64,000 nucleotides of DNA, from contig NZ_WKJL01000003.1 in assembly GCF_009674565.1 (NCBI RefSeq), positions 62,001 through 126,000 on the forward strand, read 5' to 3'. Both the position numbers and the translations under genes were made by a program. The DNA comes from Duganella aquatilis. GTDB taxonomy: Bacteria > Pseudomonadota > Gammaproteobacteria > Burkholderiales > Burkholderiaceae_D. Of this stretch, positions 1 through 8,419 are shown piece by piece (within the stretch, counting starts at the first letter, position 1; each line of letters starts with the position of its first letter). The notes beneath the pieces were generated by a model. It made no database searches. It saw only the letters and a list, made by a program, of their open reading frames with translations, and was not told the origin of the DNA.

Positions 1-1011
1 CGAGTCGTATCCGGGCTGAATGTGACAGTAGCAAATCTCCCAGGTCTGCGTCCAGATTGGAAGCCGTTCGTGGAGTGCGGGTTCAAATTGATGCACCAGG
101 CGATTGCTGAACATGCTCCGGGCTTCGACCCGGCCAGCAACTTCACAAAGCGTCGAGGCAAGCACTACGAGAAGGATGCCAGCCTGACCTTGGAGGAGTT
201 CTCGCGGCTCATGCTGGAGCACGTCATTGCCCACAACCGTCGACCAAAGCAAGCGCTCGAGCTAAGCAGAGATGAGCTGATGGCTGAGGTCATCCCAGCA
301 CCAATCGATCTTTGGAACTTCAGCATCCAGACTCGCTCGGGATATCTCTCTCGGGTAGCGGAGCTGGATGTCCGCTACGCCTTACTACCAACGGCCGAAG
401 CCGTTGTCACGGAAAAAGGAGTCCTTTTTCAGCATTGCCACTACACCTGTTCGGAAGCGGTCAAAAAAGGATGGTTTGTCCAAGCACGCAAGCGTCGTTT
501 TACCGTTGATATCTCTTACGACCCTCGGCTTACCGATGCGATTTACATCCGAGGCAGCACGGACAAGAAATACCACCGTGCTGACCTAACCGAGCCGAGT
601 AAGCGCCTGTATGGTGGCCTCACCTTTAGTGAAGTTCAGCTCTACAAGAAGCTCGAGAAGCAAACGCAGTTCGATGCGGAGCAGGTCAACCAGCAGGTGG
701 ACCTTGAATTCGTGCAGCGGATAACACCGACCATTGAGAACGCCAAGGCCAGCCTCAAACGGCTACCCAAGACGAGCCGCACTGCCAGGAAAGCCGATAT
801 CAAGGACGACCGCGTGCAAGCACTACAAACGGAGCGTGAGGTCACGGCTGCGCCATTGCCGTACTTGAGGGACGGACCACCACCAGAGAAAGCAGTGCTT
901 TGCCAACCAGGACTTCATGAGGTTCCACCTCAGGAAGTGAATACCCCTCAGGGGCGACTGGCTGCCGCGCTAGCCAAACAACGCAACAGAATTGCTAAAG
1001 GATCAAGATAA
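1..1011 (+). CDS. tnsB: TnsB-like DDE transposase, 3' part
   Basis: The frame is open from base 1, so this is the C-terminal 336 residues of a gene that starts upstream. The KPFVECGF motif (glutamate codon at 73-75) matches the last acidic residue of the DDE catalytic triad in Mu/TnsB-family transposases. A region around 480-560 (DISYDPRL) fits the Mu-transposase C-terminal beta-barrel, and the tail is basic and Pro-rich, as expected of the part of TnsB that contacts TnsC. Family knowledge: TnsB binds the transposon ends and performs 3' strand breakage and joining. Its stop codon overlaps the tnsC start (TAATG), indicating coupled translation. Two of the three catalytic residues and tnsA lie outside the window. 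Confidence 0.88.
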   Translation, partial: RVVSGLNVTVANLPGLRPDWKPFVECGFKLMHQAIAEHAPGFDPASNFTKRRGKHYEKDASLTLEEFSRLMLEHVIAHNRRPKQALELSRDELMAEVIPAPIDLWNFSIQTRSGYLSRVAELDVRYALLPTAEAVVTEKGVLFQHCHYTCSEAVKKGWFVQARKRRFTVDISYDPRLTDAIYIRGSTDKKYHRADLTEPSKRLYGGLTFSEVQLYKKLEKQTQFDAEQVNQQVDLEFVQRITPTIENAKASLKRLPKTSRTARKADIKDDRVQALQTEREVTAAPLPYLRDGPPPEKAVLCQPGLHEVPPQEVNTPQGRLAAALAKQRNRIAKGSR

Positions 1012-2645
1012 TGAAAAACCACCTCGCAGTGCAAGCCCGTTACACGCCTCAGCACTTGGAGAAGTACAAAGGCAACCCTCTTATCGAAGCGTTGCCTACG
1101 CTCGATAGCGTCTCCGCTTGCATCGACGCCATTGAGTATCTGCCACCGTTTAATCCCGAGGACCGCAAGCTCTCTTTGATAGAGCGACACCAGTTGCTTG
1201 GCAACTTGGTAAATCTCATGATCCCACTCGAGCGCCACGCAGAGCTTGCGATAGCCATCGACTCCATGCTTCGCAATGGCTACGTGGGTAGAGAACCTGA
1301 AACAGCGCAGCGAGCACGCCGCTTTCAGGATATGTATGACAAACAGAAGGCCGGCGTTCCGTTCCGGCAGTCAGCCACGACACGTACGCCGCAAATCTCG
1401 GCGTCGCTGATCGGGTTATCGGGAATGGGCAAGACGACGATGGTCCAGCGCTTCTTGGCGACCTACCCGCAGGTCATCTATCACGCAGAGACCAATATCG
1501 AGCAAGTGACGTATCTCCGTGTCGAAATGCCCAGCGACGGTAGTTCTGTAAAGGGCCTGGCTCATGGCATTTTGGCAGAACTTGATCGCTTGATTCCAGA
1601 CGCATCGTATTACGAAATGTATACCGACCGCGGCAGAATTGGCGCCGAGACGCTGATGCGCAGCGTAGCCCGACTGATGCACCTCCACTGTGTAGGCTTG
1701 CTTGTTTGCGACGAGGTCCAGAACCTCGCCAACAGCCACAAGGGTGCCGATACGGTGATGACGGAGCTCACCTCCGCGTGCAACGATCTTGGTCTGCCAA
1801 TCCTTTTCATCGGAACGAACAAAGCAGCTAAAGTCCTCACACGAGACTTCCGACAGGCCCGCCGTTCGGTAGCGAGCAATATCGCTACTTGGGACCGGCT
1901 TCTGCAGTTTGTTGAAAGCGAATCCGTCAACGAGTGGGAAGCGTTTATCGAGATACTTTGGATGTATCAATGGACCGAGCGGCCGGTACCTTTTGACGCA
2001 GCCTTTTCGCGAGCCATGTACTTCTACTCTCAAGGTGTCATCGACATCGCCATTAAGCTCTTCGCGGCAGCACAAGGGATGGCGATGAACGATGGAAGCG
2101 AACAAATATCGCTGGCCCACATTGACCAAGCTTTCTCCAAGCAAATGAGTCTCCTCGCGCCGATGATTGAGGCGTTGCGCGCGAACGACTTGACGGCCTT
2201 GGCGCGCTGCGAGGATATCGCCCCTATCACTATGGAGTCCATCGTTGACAGCGCAGTTCGGCGTGCGCGCGCTAGGACGAGTCCCCTTGTGAGGACTAAG
2301 TCCACTCATGCCGAATTCGTGCCGTCACTGGCGGCCGGCATGACCGCGATGGGCATGGAGCTAGACGAGGCGTTGTCCAGCGCACAAGCCATTGCAGCTG
2401 GCGACAAGGTCAAGACTCTCGCCGAAGGGATGTCGCAAGCGATGGCCGACACCAAGCGGCCTTTGCCCGTGGCCAGAAAGAAGACCGAGAAAGCTCAGAC
2501 TGCCCAGATCATTGACTTCTCTGACCGCCCCAACGATTACCGACGCGCGGAGCAGGAGGCTCGTCTTCACGGGACCAACGTCTATGACCAGATGGTCAAG
2601 CTTGGGATGGCGCCGCGGTTGGAAGATTTGTATGACCTAAGCTGA
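1011..2645 (+). CDS. tnsC: TnsC-like AAA+ transposition regulator
   Basis: 544 residues, close to the length of Tn7 TnsC. Walker A is GLSGMGKTT at residues 135-143 and Walker B is VGLLVCDE at about 228-235, followed by QNL as in TnsC/TniB ATPases. In Tn7 this ATPase forms a filament on target DNA, receives the target from TnsD or TnsE and activates TnsA/TnsB. The start is fixed by the TAATG overlap with tnsB; the end overlaps the tnsD start by one base (TGATG). The C-terminal 100 residues are charged and probably contact partner proteins, but I recognise no motif there. Confidence 0.9.
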   Translation: MKNHLAVQARYTPQHLEKYKGNPLIEALPTLDSVSACIDAIEYLPPFNPEDRKLSLIERHQLLGNLVNLMIPLERHAELAIAIDSMLRNGYVGREPETAQRARRFQDMYDKQKAGVPFRQSATTRTPQISASLIGLSGMGKTTMVQRFLATYPQVIYHAETNIEQVTYLRVEMPSDGSSVKGLAHGILAELDRLIPDASYYEMYTDRGRIGAETLMRSVARLMHLHCVGLLVCDEVQNLANSHKGADTVMTELTSACNDLGLPILFIGTNKAAKVLTRDFRQARRSVASNIATWDRLLQFVESESVNEWEAFIEILWMYQWTERPVPFDAAFSRAMYFYSQGVIDIAIKLFAAAQGMAMNDGSEQISLAHIDQAFSKQMSLLAPMIEALRANDLTALARCEDIAPITMESIVDSAVRRARARTSPLVRTKSTHAEFVPSLAAGMTAMGMELDEALSSAQAIAAGDKVKTLAEGMSQAMADTKRPLPVARKKTEKAQTAQIIDFSDRPNDYRRAEQEARLHGTNVYDQMVKLGMAPRLEDLYDLS

Positions 2646-3802
2646 TGATCCCGCTACCAAGGCCCTATGCTGACGAAATTATCGGGAGTACGCTGCTTCG
2701 CGGCGCGCGTTGGCTGGGCATCCCTCCTAAACGGCTTGCGCCGCTCCTCCGCGGAGGAAGTACAGCCCCACCCTCGCCGATTCTACCGTCCTGCGTTGGG
2801 CACATCGCGGAAGCGGCTGGACTATCATCGCGCGAAATTCTTTACGGGCACACCGTCTTCCCCTATGTTACCGCGTTCATGGACAAGAGGAAGGTCATGG
2901 CACTTGAGCGGAAGCTCTTAGGTATCGATCCAATGGAGGAGTCATGCTTCGGAGCCTTACAAACAAAGGCGGTCGTGCCGTTTCTGAGGCTATGCCGGCA
3001 ATGCGTTCGCGAGGACGTAGAGCGGCATGGGGAAAGCTACTGGCACAGGTCTCATCTACTACCTGGTGTGCACTTGTGTTTGAAGCATAGGGCCTCGCTG
3101 TTGGAGACCAACGTACCAGCGAAGGGCTTCTTCAAAATGATCTTGCCGCAGGAAGCTAAGAGCCGCAAGTACAGATCGTCACTACGACCGGCAACCACGA
3201 TGCAAATCGCTCAGGCTAGTCTGGAGATACTCGATCCCCAACACACATGGCCAAGGACAGCAGACTTGCGGAAGCTCGCTCTAGAAAAAAACTACATCAT
3301 CGGGGTGTACGAAATCCCGGCACTGAAGCTGGCCGCCGACGTGATGAAGTTCTATGGCTCCCCCTTCCTCGATGAGGTTCGCTGCAGCTACGAGGTCCAC
3401 AAGAAATCGCCGTGGCCCACGCTAGTCTTGCGCGCAAGCTCTGTGGACCTCGCGCCTCTAAAGTACCTGCTGATGGGGGTCTACCTGCGTTCGTGCCGGA
3501 GCCTAGACTCCGCCCCAACGCGCGAGGCACTTGGCCATCAAAGGCCTGGCCCACGAACTGAACGAGCGGAGTATCAAGAACTCGAGCGCCAAGCCATGCG
3601 GGCCGTACAGGCTCACTTGAAGGCTCTCATCAAAGCGCAACAGAGAACCACCGTTCAGGCCCTGCTGCGTGCAGCTGGGATATGGGAGCGGTTTCGCCAC
3701 AACCGCGATGAGTTCCCAATGCTCGCGGAGCTCGTGCTGCAGTTCCGAGCCTCAGATCAGTCGGAGCGACAACTTGGCAAACGTAGTCGGTGGCGGAAGT
3801 AA
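2645..3802 (+). CDS. tnsD: TnsD/TniQ-family target selector
   Basis: 385 residues with the TniQ zinc-binding pattern C117-x2-C120 and C145-x2-H148, separated by the usual YWHRSHLLPGVHLC-type stretch. TnsD/TniQ proteins bind a specific chromosomal site or a CRISPR effector and recruit TnsC. It is shorter than E. coli TnsD (about 508 residues), so the DNA-reading C-terminal part is reduced, though a basic C-terminal region of about 200 residues remains. No cas genes are visible, and the element sits inside comEC, so I infer that this protein recognises a comEC sequence; that is not shown by the sequence itself. Confidence 0.85.
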   Translation: MIPLPRPYADEIIGSTLLRGARWLGIPPKRLAPLLRGGSTAPPSPILPSCVGHIAEAAGLSSREILYGHTVFPYVTAFMDKRKVMALERKLLGIDPMEESCFGALQTKAVVPFLRLCRQCVREDVERHGESYWHRSHLLPGVHLCLKHRASLLETNVPAKGFFKMILPQEAKSRKYRSSLRPATTMQIAQASLEILDPQHTWPRTADLRKLALEKNYIIGVYEIPALKLAADVMKFYGSPFLDEVRCSYEVHKKSPWPTLVLRASSVDLAPLKYLLMGVYLRSCRSLDSAPTREALGHQRPGPRTERAEYQELERQAMRAVQAHLKALIKAQQRTTVQALLRAAGIWERFRHNRDEFPMLAELVLQFRASDQSERQLGKRSRWRK

Positions 3803-3954
3803 TCCCCCGCCTATCTCGCCCCAGAGTGTCCCTACTGGAAAGAAGCGCCCGGCAGGCGGATATGCCCAATGAGTTTGCGAGTCATCAAAGCGGGCTGCTC
3901 CACCAAAGGTAACAATCTCCACAAGCGATCTGAAACGAGACTTCAGGAGGCAAT

Positions 3955-4371
3955 GTGGACTACAGATACCGAGGTGACGTGAACAAGCTCCAAGGCCACG
4001 ACCCAGTTGGAAGTGGCGAGTGTGTGGCACTGGTTCAGCAGTTCGCGAAGGCACCGCAGACCACTCGCTGGCGTCCTGGCTTACATGTGCTCGATGCGGA
4101 ATACATCGCCCCAGGAACTGCCATAGCCACGTTTTCCAGCCCGATTGCCCCTTTCCGCTCAACGCACGGCAACCACGCGGCGCTGTTCATGTACGCAGGT
4201 CCTAAGGCCCCTGACACAAAACAGCCCAAGTACATCGTCGTGATGGACCAGTGGAAAGGACGAGAGGGCGGGATAAAGGCGCGTCGTATAAACTATTACA
4301 GTCCAGAGGCCGCGAAGGCCAAGCGTATTCTGGACTCCGACAATGCAGCTGCCTTTTACGTTATCCGATAA
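3955..4371 (+). CDS. BPSL0067-family protein (NlpC/P60- or CHAP-like amidase candidate)
   Basis: 138 residues starting at a GTG with an AGGAGG Shine-Dalgarno four bases upstream. The GSGECVALV motif with Cys23 and the GNHAALFMY motif with His74 match the catalytic Cys and His of CHAP/NlpC-P60 peptidoglycan hydrolases, and MDQWKG follows as in the BPSL0067 family as I remember it. No signal peptide is visible, so export would need another route such as type VI secretion; no T6SS genes are in the window. The following gene starts three bases after the stop and looks like a periplasmic partner, which suggests an effector-immunity type pair. The pair lies between tnsD and the TnsE-like gene. Confidence 0.65.
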   Translation: MDYRYRGDVNKLQGHDPVGSGECVALVQQFAKAPQTTRWRPGLHVLDAEYIAPGTAIATFSSPIAPFRSTHGNHAALFMYAGPKAPDTKQPKYIVVMDQWKGREGGIKARRINYYSPEAAKAKRILDSDNAAAFYVIR

Positions 4372-4374
4372 CTC

Positions 4375-4797
4375 ATGGTCGCTACAGTTCTACTGCTGGT
4401 CGGCGCAACCGCACTTACAGCGCAAGTACCGCAATGTCCGGCCGATCTGAGTGCCGGCTCGATAAAAGTACAGCCATCACCCGGATGGACGGGAGTGCCC
4501 TCAACCCGTCTGCTCTTGTCTGGTGCCGGCGTCGTGATTGGTCGGCCAGACGTTGAGCCGCGAGCTGAACTGAGAGGCGGCGCGCGGCAACTCAGCAAGC
4601 GCGTGACTGAAACCACGTATTCCGGGTTGAGTGAGCAAGAAAAGTGGCTTATCTGCACTTACGGCCGCGGGGGAGAGTTAGAACAAGCGCGCCCACTTCC
4701 ACCGGAGGCCGACCAATGTGTCGTTCGAGTCACCCGCAGCCAATATAACGACGTTACCGTAGCGGTGGCCTGCACTAACTTGGCACCTTCGAAATAG
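4375..4797 (+). CDS. STY0301-family secreted protein, possible immunity partner
   Basis: 140 residues with an N-terminal hydrophobic signal segment (VATVLLLVGATALTA), then CPADL, two further Cys residues (CTYGRG; QCVVRV) and a final AVACTN. The spacing and the CP...GW...CTY...CVV pattern match STY0301-family proteins from memory. It starts three bases after the BPSL0067-like gene, so the two are cotranscribed. A periplasmic location and the pairing with a putative cell-wall amidase suggest that it protects the producer, but this is inference. The alternative is a general periplasmic protein of unknown role. Confidence 0.55.
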   Translation: MVATVLLLVGATALTAQVPQCPADLSAGSIKVQPSPGWTGVPSTRLLLSGAGVVIGRPDVEPRAELRGGARQLSKRVTETTYSGLSEQEKWLICTYGRGGELEQARPLPPEADQCVVRVTRSQYNDVTVAVACTNLAPSK

Positions 4798-4833
4798 GCT
4801 CCAAAAACGCTATACCTTCTTTTGGGAGAAGGT

Positions 4834-5589
4834 ATGGAACTCGCTATCGGACTTTGCAGGAACAAAGTAGCTCAGCTCGTAACGGAACATGAAAAAATCG
4901 AAGAGGTGGCGGCGCACCAGCTGCTAAAGCGCGGACTGCCTACACAAGTATTGCCGCGCGCGCGTTTCGCCACGGACTTGCAAGGCTGGCGCCTACTCCC
5001 CACTGAGGAAGCAAATGCCTACCCAAGCGCTTTTGGCTTCTCGGCCGACATGTCCAATCATCAGGTGTTCGAGTTCTTCGTCGGTGAGCATCGTTATCTC
5101 GTTCCAGCACTTGTGCTCGTTCGGGCAGCCCTCAAGAACAAAAAATCACTGATAGCCGCAGCATTCCAACCGCAAGGCTTGGAACTCGCGATCACGCCAA
5201 TTTTTGAGGATGACCTGCTGTCAGACTTCTGGATTCAAGAAGAATCGGGGCGCTCAGGATTAAACACCGAGTTTCTTCACTGGCTGTACGCCTATCCCTC
5301 AGCACGACGCATGTTCCACAGTGTGTTTAGACATGCCCTTGAGGGGCGTCTCGGAATATCACTGCCCCTAGGAATTATCGAAGCGACCGCCTGCTTTCGG
5401 TCCGACCAACGGAAGCGCAAAACTCACTTTGTAACTAACCTCAATATCTGTCGTGTGACGACCGCAGAGTTCCCATTAGACTATTGCCTACAAAGGGGCT
5501 CTATCATAACGTATCGACGTAGCAACCAAGCGACAGTCCAGCTTGCTAAAAGTCGAGCCTTGGAACTGGTGTCAACTCATGGCGCATGA
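4834..5589 (+). CDS. TnsE-like protein, N-terminal half only
   Basis: 251 residues from ATG 4834, chosen because GGGAGAAGG lies just upstream (an in-frame TTG at 4822 is less likely). Two stretches resemble the N-terminal half of E. coli Tn7 TnsE as I recall it: RYLVPALVLVRA against RYHIPQLELARS, and MFHSVFRH against SYESIFRH, in the same order and at similar spacing. Tn7 TnsE is about 538 residues and carries its DNA- and clamp-binding parts in the C-terminal half; this protein stops before that region, and no continuation is visible downstream. It may be a naturally short TnsE relative, a subunit working with another factor, or a truncated gene. Similarity was judged by eye. Confidence 0.5.
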   Translation: MELAIGLCRNKVAQLVTEHEKIEEVAAHQLLKRGLPTQVLPRARFATDLQGWRLLPTEEANAYPSAFGFSADMSNHQVFEFFVGEHRYLVPALVLVRAALKNKKSLIAAAFQPQGLELAITPIFEDDLLSDFWIQEESGRSGLNTEFLHWLYAYPSARRMFHSVFRHALEGRLGISLPLGIIEATACFRSDQRKRKTHFVTNLNICRVTTAEFPLDYCLQRGSIITYRRSNQATVQLAKSRALELVSTHGA

Positions 5590-5783
5590 TTAGGCCGCTT
5601 TATCGCCGGCGAATGTAGTACACGGACAATCACTCGAAAAGAAACTCCGTTGGAGTCCAGGAAGGCAGCGGCTTTTCTGTTTCCAAGTTCGGCCGCCATC
5701 GCAATCCCTCGCGCGACGATTTCGGCTGTTACGTTGTCTTGTCTTGCATCGACACCACGCTGAGCTGCGCCCGAATGCACCAT
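5577..5783 (-). CDS. Small conserved-looking hypothetical protein
   Basis: 68 residues read leftwards, with a clear GGGAGG Shine-Dalgarno five to eight bases before the ATG at 5783. The C-terminal half (AAAFLDSNGVSFRVIVRVL) resembles a widespread class of small proteobacterial proteins with a GVxxxVIxRVL ending that I remember without a known function. Its 3' end overlaps the convergent TnsE-like gene by 13 bases. No membrane segment or signal peptide is evident. Confidence 0.5.
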   Translation of the reverse strand: MVHSGAAQRGVDARQDNVTAEIVARGIAMAAELGNRKAAAFLDSNGVSFRVIVRVLHSPAIKRPNHAP

Positions 5784-5897
5784 CTTGTCCTCCCTGACAT
5801 ATCGATTGAACTTATCAAGTTGTGGTCAGGGAGGTATTGAGCTCGGTCAAATTTCAACGCTCCTCGTCAAGAAAACCACCTCTTGTGGTGACGAAAA

Positions 5898-7358
5898 CTA
5901 GGCCGACAGTCTAGCTGCCGCGTTCGTAAGACCGAAAAAGATTTGATCACTCAGTTGAGCCGGGAATGTCGGTGGCAGTTGGGCGCGCACTGCCGCAACT
6001 ACTTCTGGCGTGCGGGCCACCAGGTCATCGATCAGGTTGTCAACCGAGCCACCGTCTGGTGCGAGAATGCTGTGACGTTGGGCGACAGCTATCCAGTGCC
6101 TGCGTTGGATTTCTCTCATGTGATAGTGCGTGTTCTTTGAGCGTAAAGCCATAGCCATCTTCACGCGGCTCGGGGACCATTTATTGGGGCCGTGTCCCAA
6201 GAGCGGGTAAGCAGAAAGCACGTCATAGATCGGAGCGAGATGAAAACGGCCTCCAGGGAGTAAATGGAAACTGAAGTTCTTGGCGTGACCGTCAGGAGCG
6301 CAAAGCATCCAGAATAGGACTTGGGCTTGGAAAAAGGTCCTCTTGTCGCGCTCGGGATCGAGAGCCCCATCTAAGAAGCTCAGGATGCGGTCAATACCTG
6401 GGCCGCCATCCGACTCATACTTGAGGGCTGGAGGAAAACCCATCGCCTGGCACACATCATCTTGAGGCAGTCGACTTAGCCAGCTACCGCTTGCGCCGTA
6501 GGACCAAGCTCTATCAAACCTCTCCACGACGAGGGCCCACTGGTCTTCAAACTGTAAGGGCTCGCAGCGGGCCACTGGTAGGCCATAGGCGCGCAATATC
6601 AAGGAGCACAACCACTCATTCTCGATGGAGTCGCGCAGGTCAATCTTCTGGTTCCCGACCAGGCCCATCGGCAGCTTGAGGATGTGTGTGCTCGGCATCG
6701 AGCCGCTGGGCAACCGCCACTGACCATCAAAGTACAGTAACGCTGTCTTCTCCTGTGCGCCGGCGATGGCCACACGAAGATCGTGACTTGGGCTGCGGCG
6801 ATCCGCTGATGTCGCTGCGCGCAGCACGTCGGCCACCTCAGCGTTAGTCAGCTCTGGGGGCTCAATAGCAGCCGTAGCCGGAGCCGCTCCAACTGGAAGC
6901 AACTGGAGCGCCCCTACGCAATCGCGCCCCAGTTGGGCCAACATATCGAAGGCGCCGGTCGACCTGGCGCCATACCGCTGTGCCAGGCGCTCGCGTATCT
7001 CTACGCTGTCGGGCAAGAGGTTCTCGAAATAATTACGTACCGTGTGACCGCGGTGACCAAGGTTGGGAGGAACTAGCGGCAAAGAGAGCGAAAGTGGGAC
7101 GGCCTGCTCATTGTTGAGCCAACTCTCAGCATACTCGAGGACATCGCCCTGTGTGGTCATGCGCCAAGTGCCGACGAACGCTCCATTCATCCACAAGCCC
7201 AGAGCATGGTCCGCATCGCGCTCCATTACAAAATCCTGCAAGCCCTCAGGAACTACTCCATCAACGAACCACGTTCCGACCGCAGGATCGAAGTACGCGC
7301 CATGCGCCACCGCCAGCGGCTGTTCTGCGGTATTGATTCCGAGTAGTGTCCGCAGCAT
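5898..7358 (-). CDS. HipA-family Ser/Thr kinase with N-terminal DUF5710-like domain
   Basis: About 486 residues. The central and C-terminal parts carry HipA features: the GAQEKTALL nucleotide loop, the PDGHAKNFSF catalytic loop and the APIYDVLS metal-binding motif, so the kinase looks intact. HipA toxins phosphorylate translation components such as glutamyl-tRNA synthetase. The first 50 residues (YFDPAVGTWFVDGVVPEG) resemble DUF5710, an unusual front fusion. I place the start at ATG 7358, six bases after GGGGG; ATG 7364 and TTG 7388 are also in frame. The usual HipB antitoxin does not precede it: the upstream gene on the same strand is a DUF4189 secreted protein, and the nearest XRE gene is divergent at 8159. 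Confidence 0.85.
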   Translation of the reverse strand: MLRTLLGINTAEQPLAVAHGAYFDPAVGTWFVDGVVPEGLQDFVMERDADHALGLWMNGAFVGTWRMTTQGDVLEYAESWLNNEQAVPLSLSLPLVPPNLGHRGHTVRNYFENLLPDSVEIRERLAQRYGARSTGAFDMLAQLGRDCVGALQLLPVGAAPATAAIEPPELTNAEVADVLRAATSADRRSPSHDLRVAIAGAQEKTALLYFDGQWRLPSGSMPSTHILKLPMGLVGNQKIDLRDSIENEWLCSLILRAYGLPVARCEPLQFEDQWALVVERFDRAWSYGASGSWLSRLPQDDVCQAMGFPPALKYESDGGPGIDRILSFLDGALDPERDKRTFFQAQVLFWMLCAPDGHAKNFSFHLLPGGRFHLAPIYDVLSAYPLLGHGPNKWSPSRVKMAMALRSKNTHYHMREIQRRHWIAVAQRHSILAPDGGSVDNLIDDLVARTPEVVAAVRAQLPPTFPAQLSDQIFFGLTNAAARLSA

Positions 7359-7394
7359 CGCCATCCCCCGAAAATGAGCCCGTCCCAATCTCCC

Positions 7395-7997
7395 CTAACA
7401 GGACGGAGTCGGATATTCCCATGCGTTACTGATTGGGCTGAACTGCGGCTGGACTTGAACTTGCATCTTGCAGCCGTTCTCATACTTCACTGTGCAGTTT
7501 CCGTTCGTGCATGCGGAGGTGCACTGCAAATGAGGTGTGCGAGGGCGGCAGTCGGCCGCCGCCACAGGAGTCTTTTGAGGCAGCGCTTTCTGGGGGAACC
7601 CTTTGAAGTCATCCCAGTTGGTTATGTCACTGTCCTGACACTTCGTGAAACTTTTTATACAGCTCTGGTACGCAGCATCTACAGCCTCTTGGACTGTGTC
7701 GTACCCGGTCGCCCAGGTGCAGCCATCCTCACCACAGGTGACTGCACCGTACCCAGGACCGGCGGCCCGCGTGACCACCTTGCAGGTTTTAGCCAGATCG
7801 CCGATCCCATTCTGACGAGCGGTCACGCGACATCCTTCTAGCGCGTCGTTATCCGCCTCTTTTTGTGAAGCGTAGTTGGACGACCGGAACCATGATTTTT
7901 TTGTTTGCTTGTCAATGGTCGCTATGGATGTGTATGCCCCGACGTGGGAAGCCACTGCGGTTAGTAGAGCGAAGATGAGCAGTTGAAGTATTTTCAT
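7395..7997 (-). CDS. DUF4189-type secreted protein
   Basis: 200 residues with an N-terminal signal peptide (MKILQLLIFALLTAVASHVGA). The YTSIATIDK... start, the repeated Ala/Cys pattern (DNDALEGCR, DAAYQSCIK) and the G-W-A core GCTWATGYDT are typical of DUF4189 proteins, which are periplasmic or secreted and of unknown function. The C-terminal part adds a Cys-rich stretch (CRPRTPHLQCTSACTNGNC). It ends about 36 bases before the HipA start on the same strand, so the two may share a transcript. A secreted protein in front of a cytoplasmic kinase is unusual. Confidence 0.7.
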   Translation of the reverse strand: MKILQLLIFALLTAVASHVGAYTSIATIDKQTKKSWFRSSNYASQKEADNDALEGCRVTARQNGIGDLAKTCKVVTRAAGPGYGAVTCGEDGCTWATGYDTVQEAVDAAYQSCIKSFTKCQDSDITNWDDFKGFPQKALPQKTPVAAADCRPRTPHLQCTSACTNGNCTVKYENGCKMQVQVQPQFSPISNAWEYPTPSC

Positions 7998-8090
7998 TTT
8001 TATAGGTCCTTAGGCATCGATGCCGAAAGCAATTGCAGCCGGCGCAAATATTTCCTCATCGAAATATATCTCAAATTCCTAAATATGTCA

Positions 8091-8120
8091 CTTATAGTTG
8101 TCATATAGTCCCTTATAGTT
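8091..8120 (+). promoter_or_regulatory. Phased TATAGT repeats upstream of XRE gene (candidate operator)
   Basis: TATAGT occurs at 8093-8098, 8104-8109 and 8114-8119, that is at 11- and 10-base spacing, one helical turn apart. The outer two lie within a longer direct repeat CTTATAGTT at 8091-8099 and 8112-8120. The block sits between the divergent DUF4189 and XRE genes, 24 to 68 bases before the two candidate XRE starts, a natural place for autoregulation. Confidence 0.5.
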
Positions 8121-8158
8121 AGTGGACTGCGCAAGCTCCTGCTGTGAAGCTTGTATTC

Positions 8159-8419
8159 ATGAAAAAATCACGCGAACCGCTATCTGCAAGGGAAATTTTC
8201 GGAAGAAATTTGCGTCGAGCCCGGCGCCTAAAAGACGCAACGCAGGAGGAATTAGCGTTGCAGGCGGGCTTGAGCCGCATCTACGTTAGTGAGGTAGAAC
8301 GCGGCATCAGAAACGTATCTATCGACAACATGCAGCTTCTGTCTGAGGCACTGGGAGTCCCATTGCAGGACCTTGTTGACCCCGACCTGTTTAGCACCCT
8401 ACGCATATCTACTGAGTAG
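8159..8419 (+). CDS. XRE-family transcriptional regulator
   Basis: 86 residues from ATG 8159 (an in-frame GTG at 8144 would add five). A helix-turn-helix of the Cro/C1 type covers roughly residues 16-70: NLRRARRLKDATQEELA, then QAGLSRIYVSEVERGIRN, and a third-helix region ending in ALGVPLQDLV. Proteins like this repress their own promoters, restriction-modification genes or toxin operons. It is divergent from the DUF4189-hipA pair and could serve as a HipB substitute; no other partner is obvious. The phased TATAGT repeats immediately upstream are its most likely binding site. Confidence 0.85.
   Translation: MKKSREPLSAREIFGRNLRRARRLKDATQEELALQAGLSRIYVSEVERGIRNVSIDNMQLLSEALGVPLQDLVDPDLFSTLRISTE

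Noticed and set aside
1416..2309. Minus-strand 297-codon frame opposite tnsC
   Set aside because: tnsC has Walker motifs and coupled overlaps at both ends; this is its shadow.
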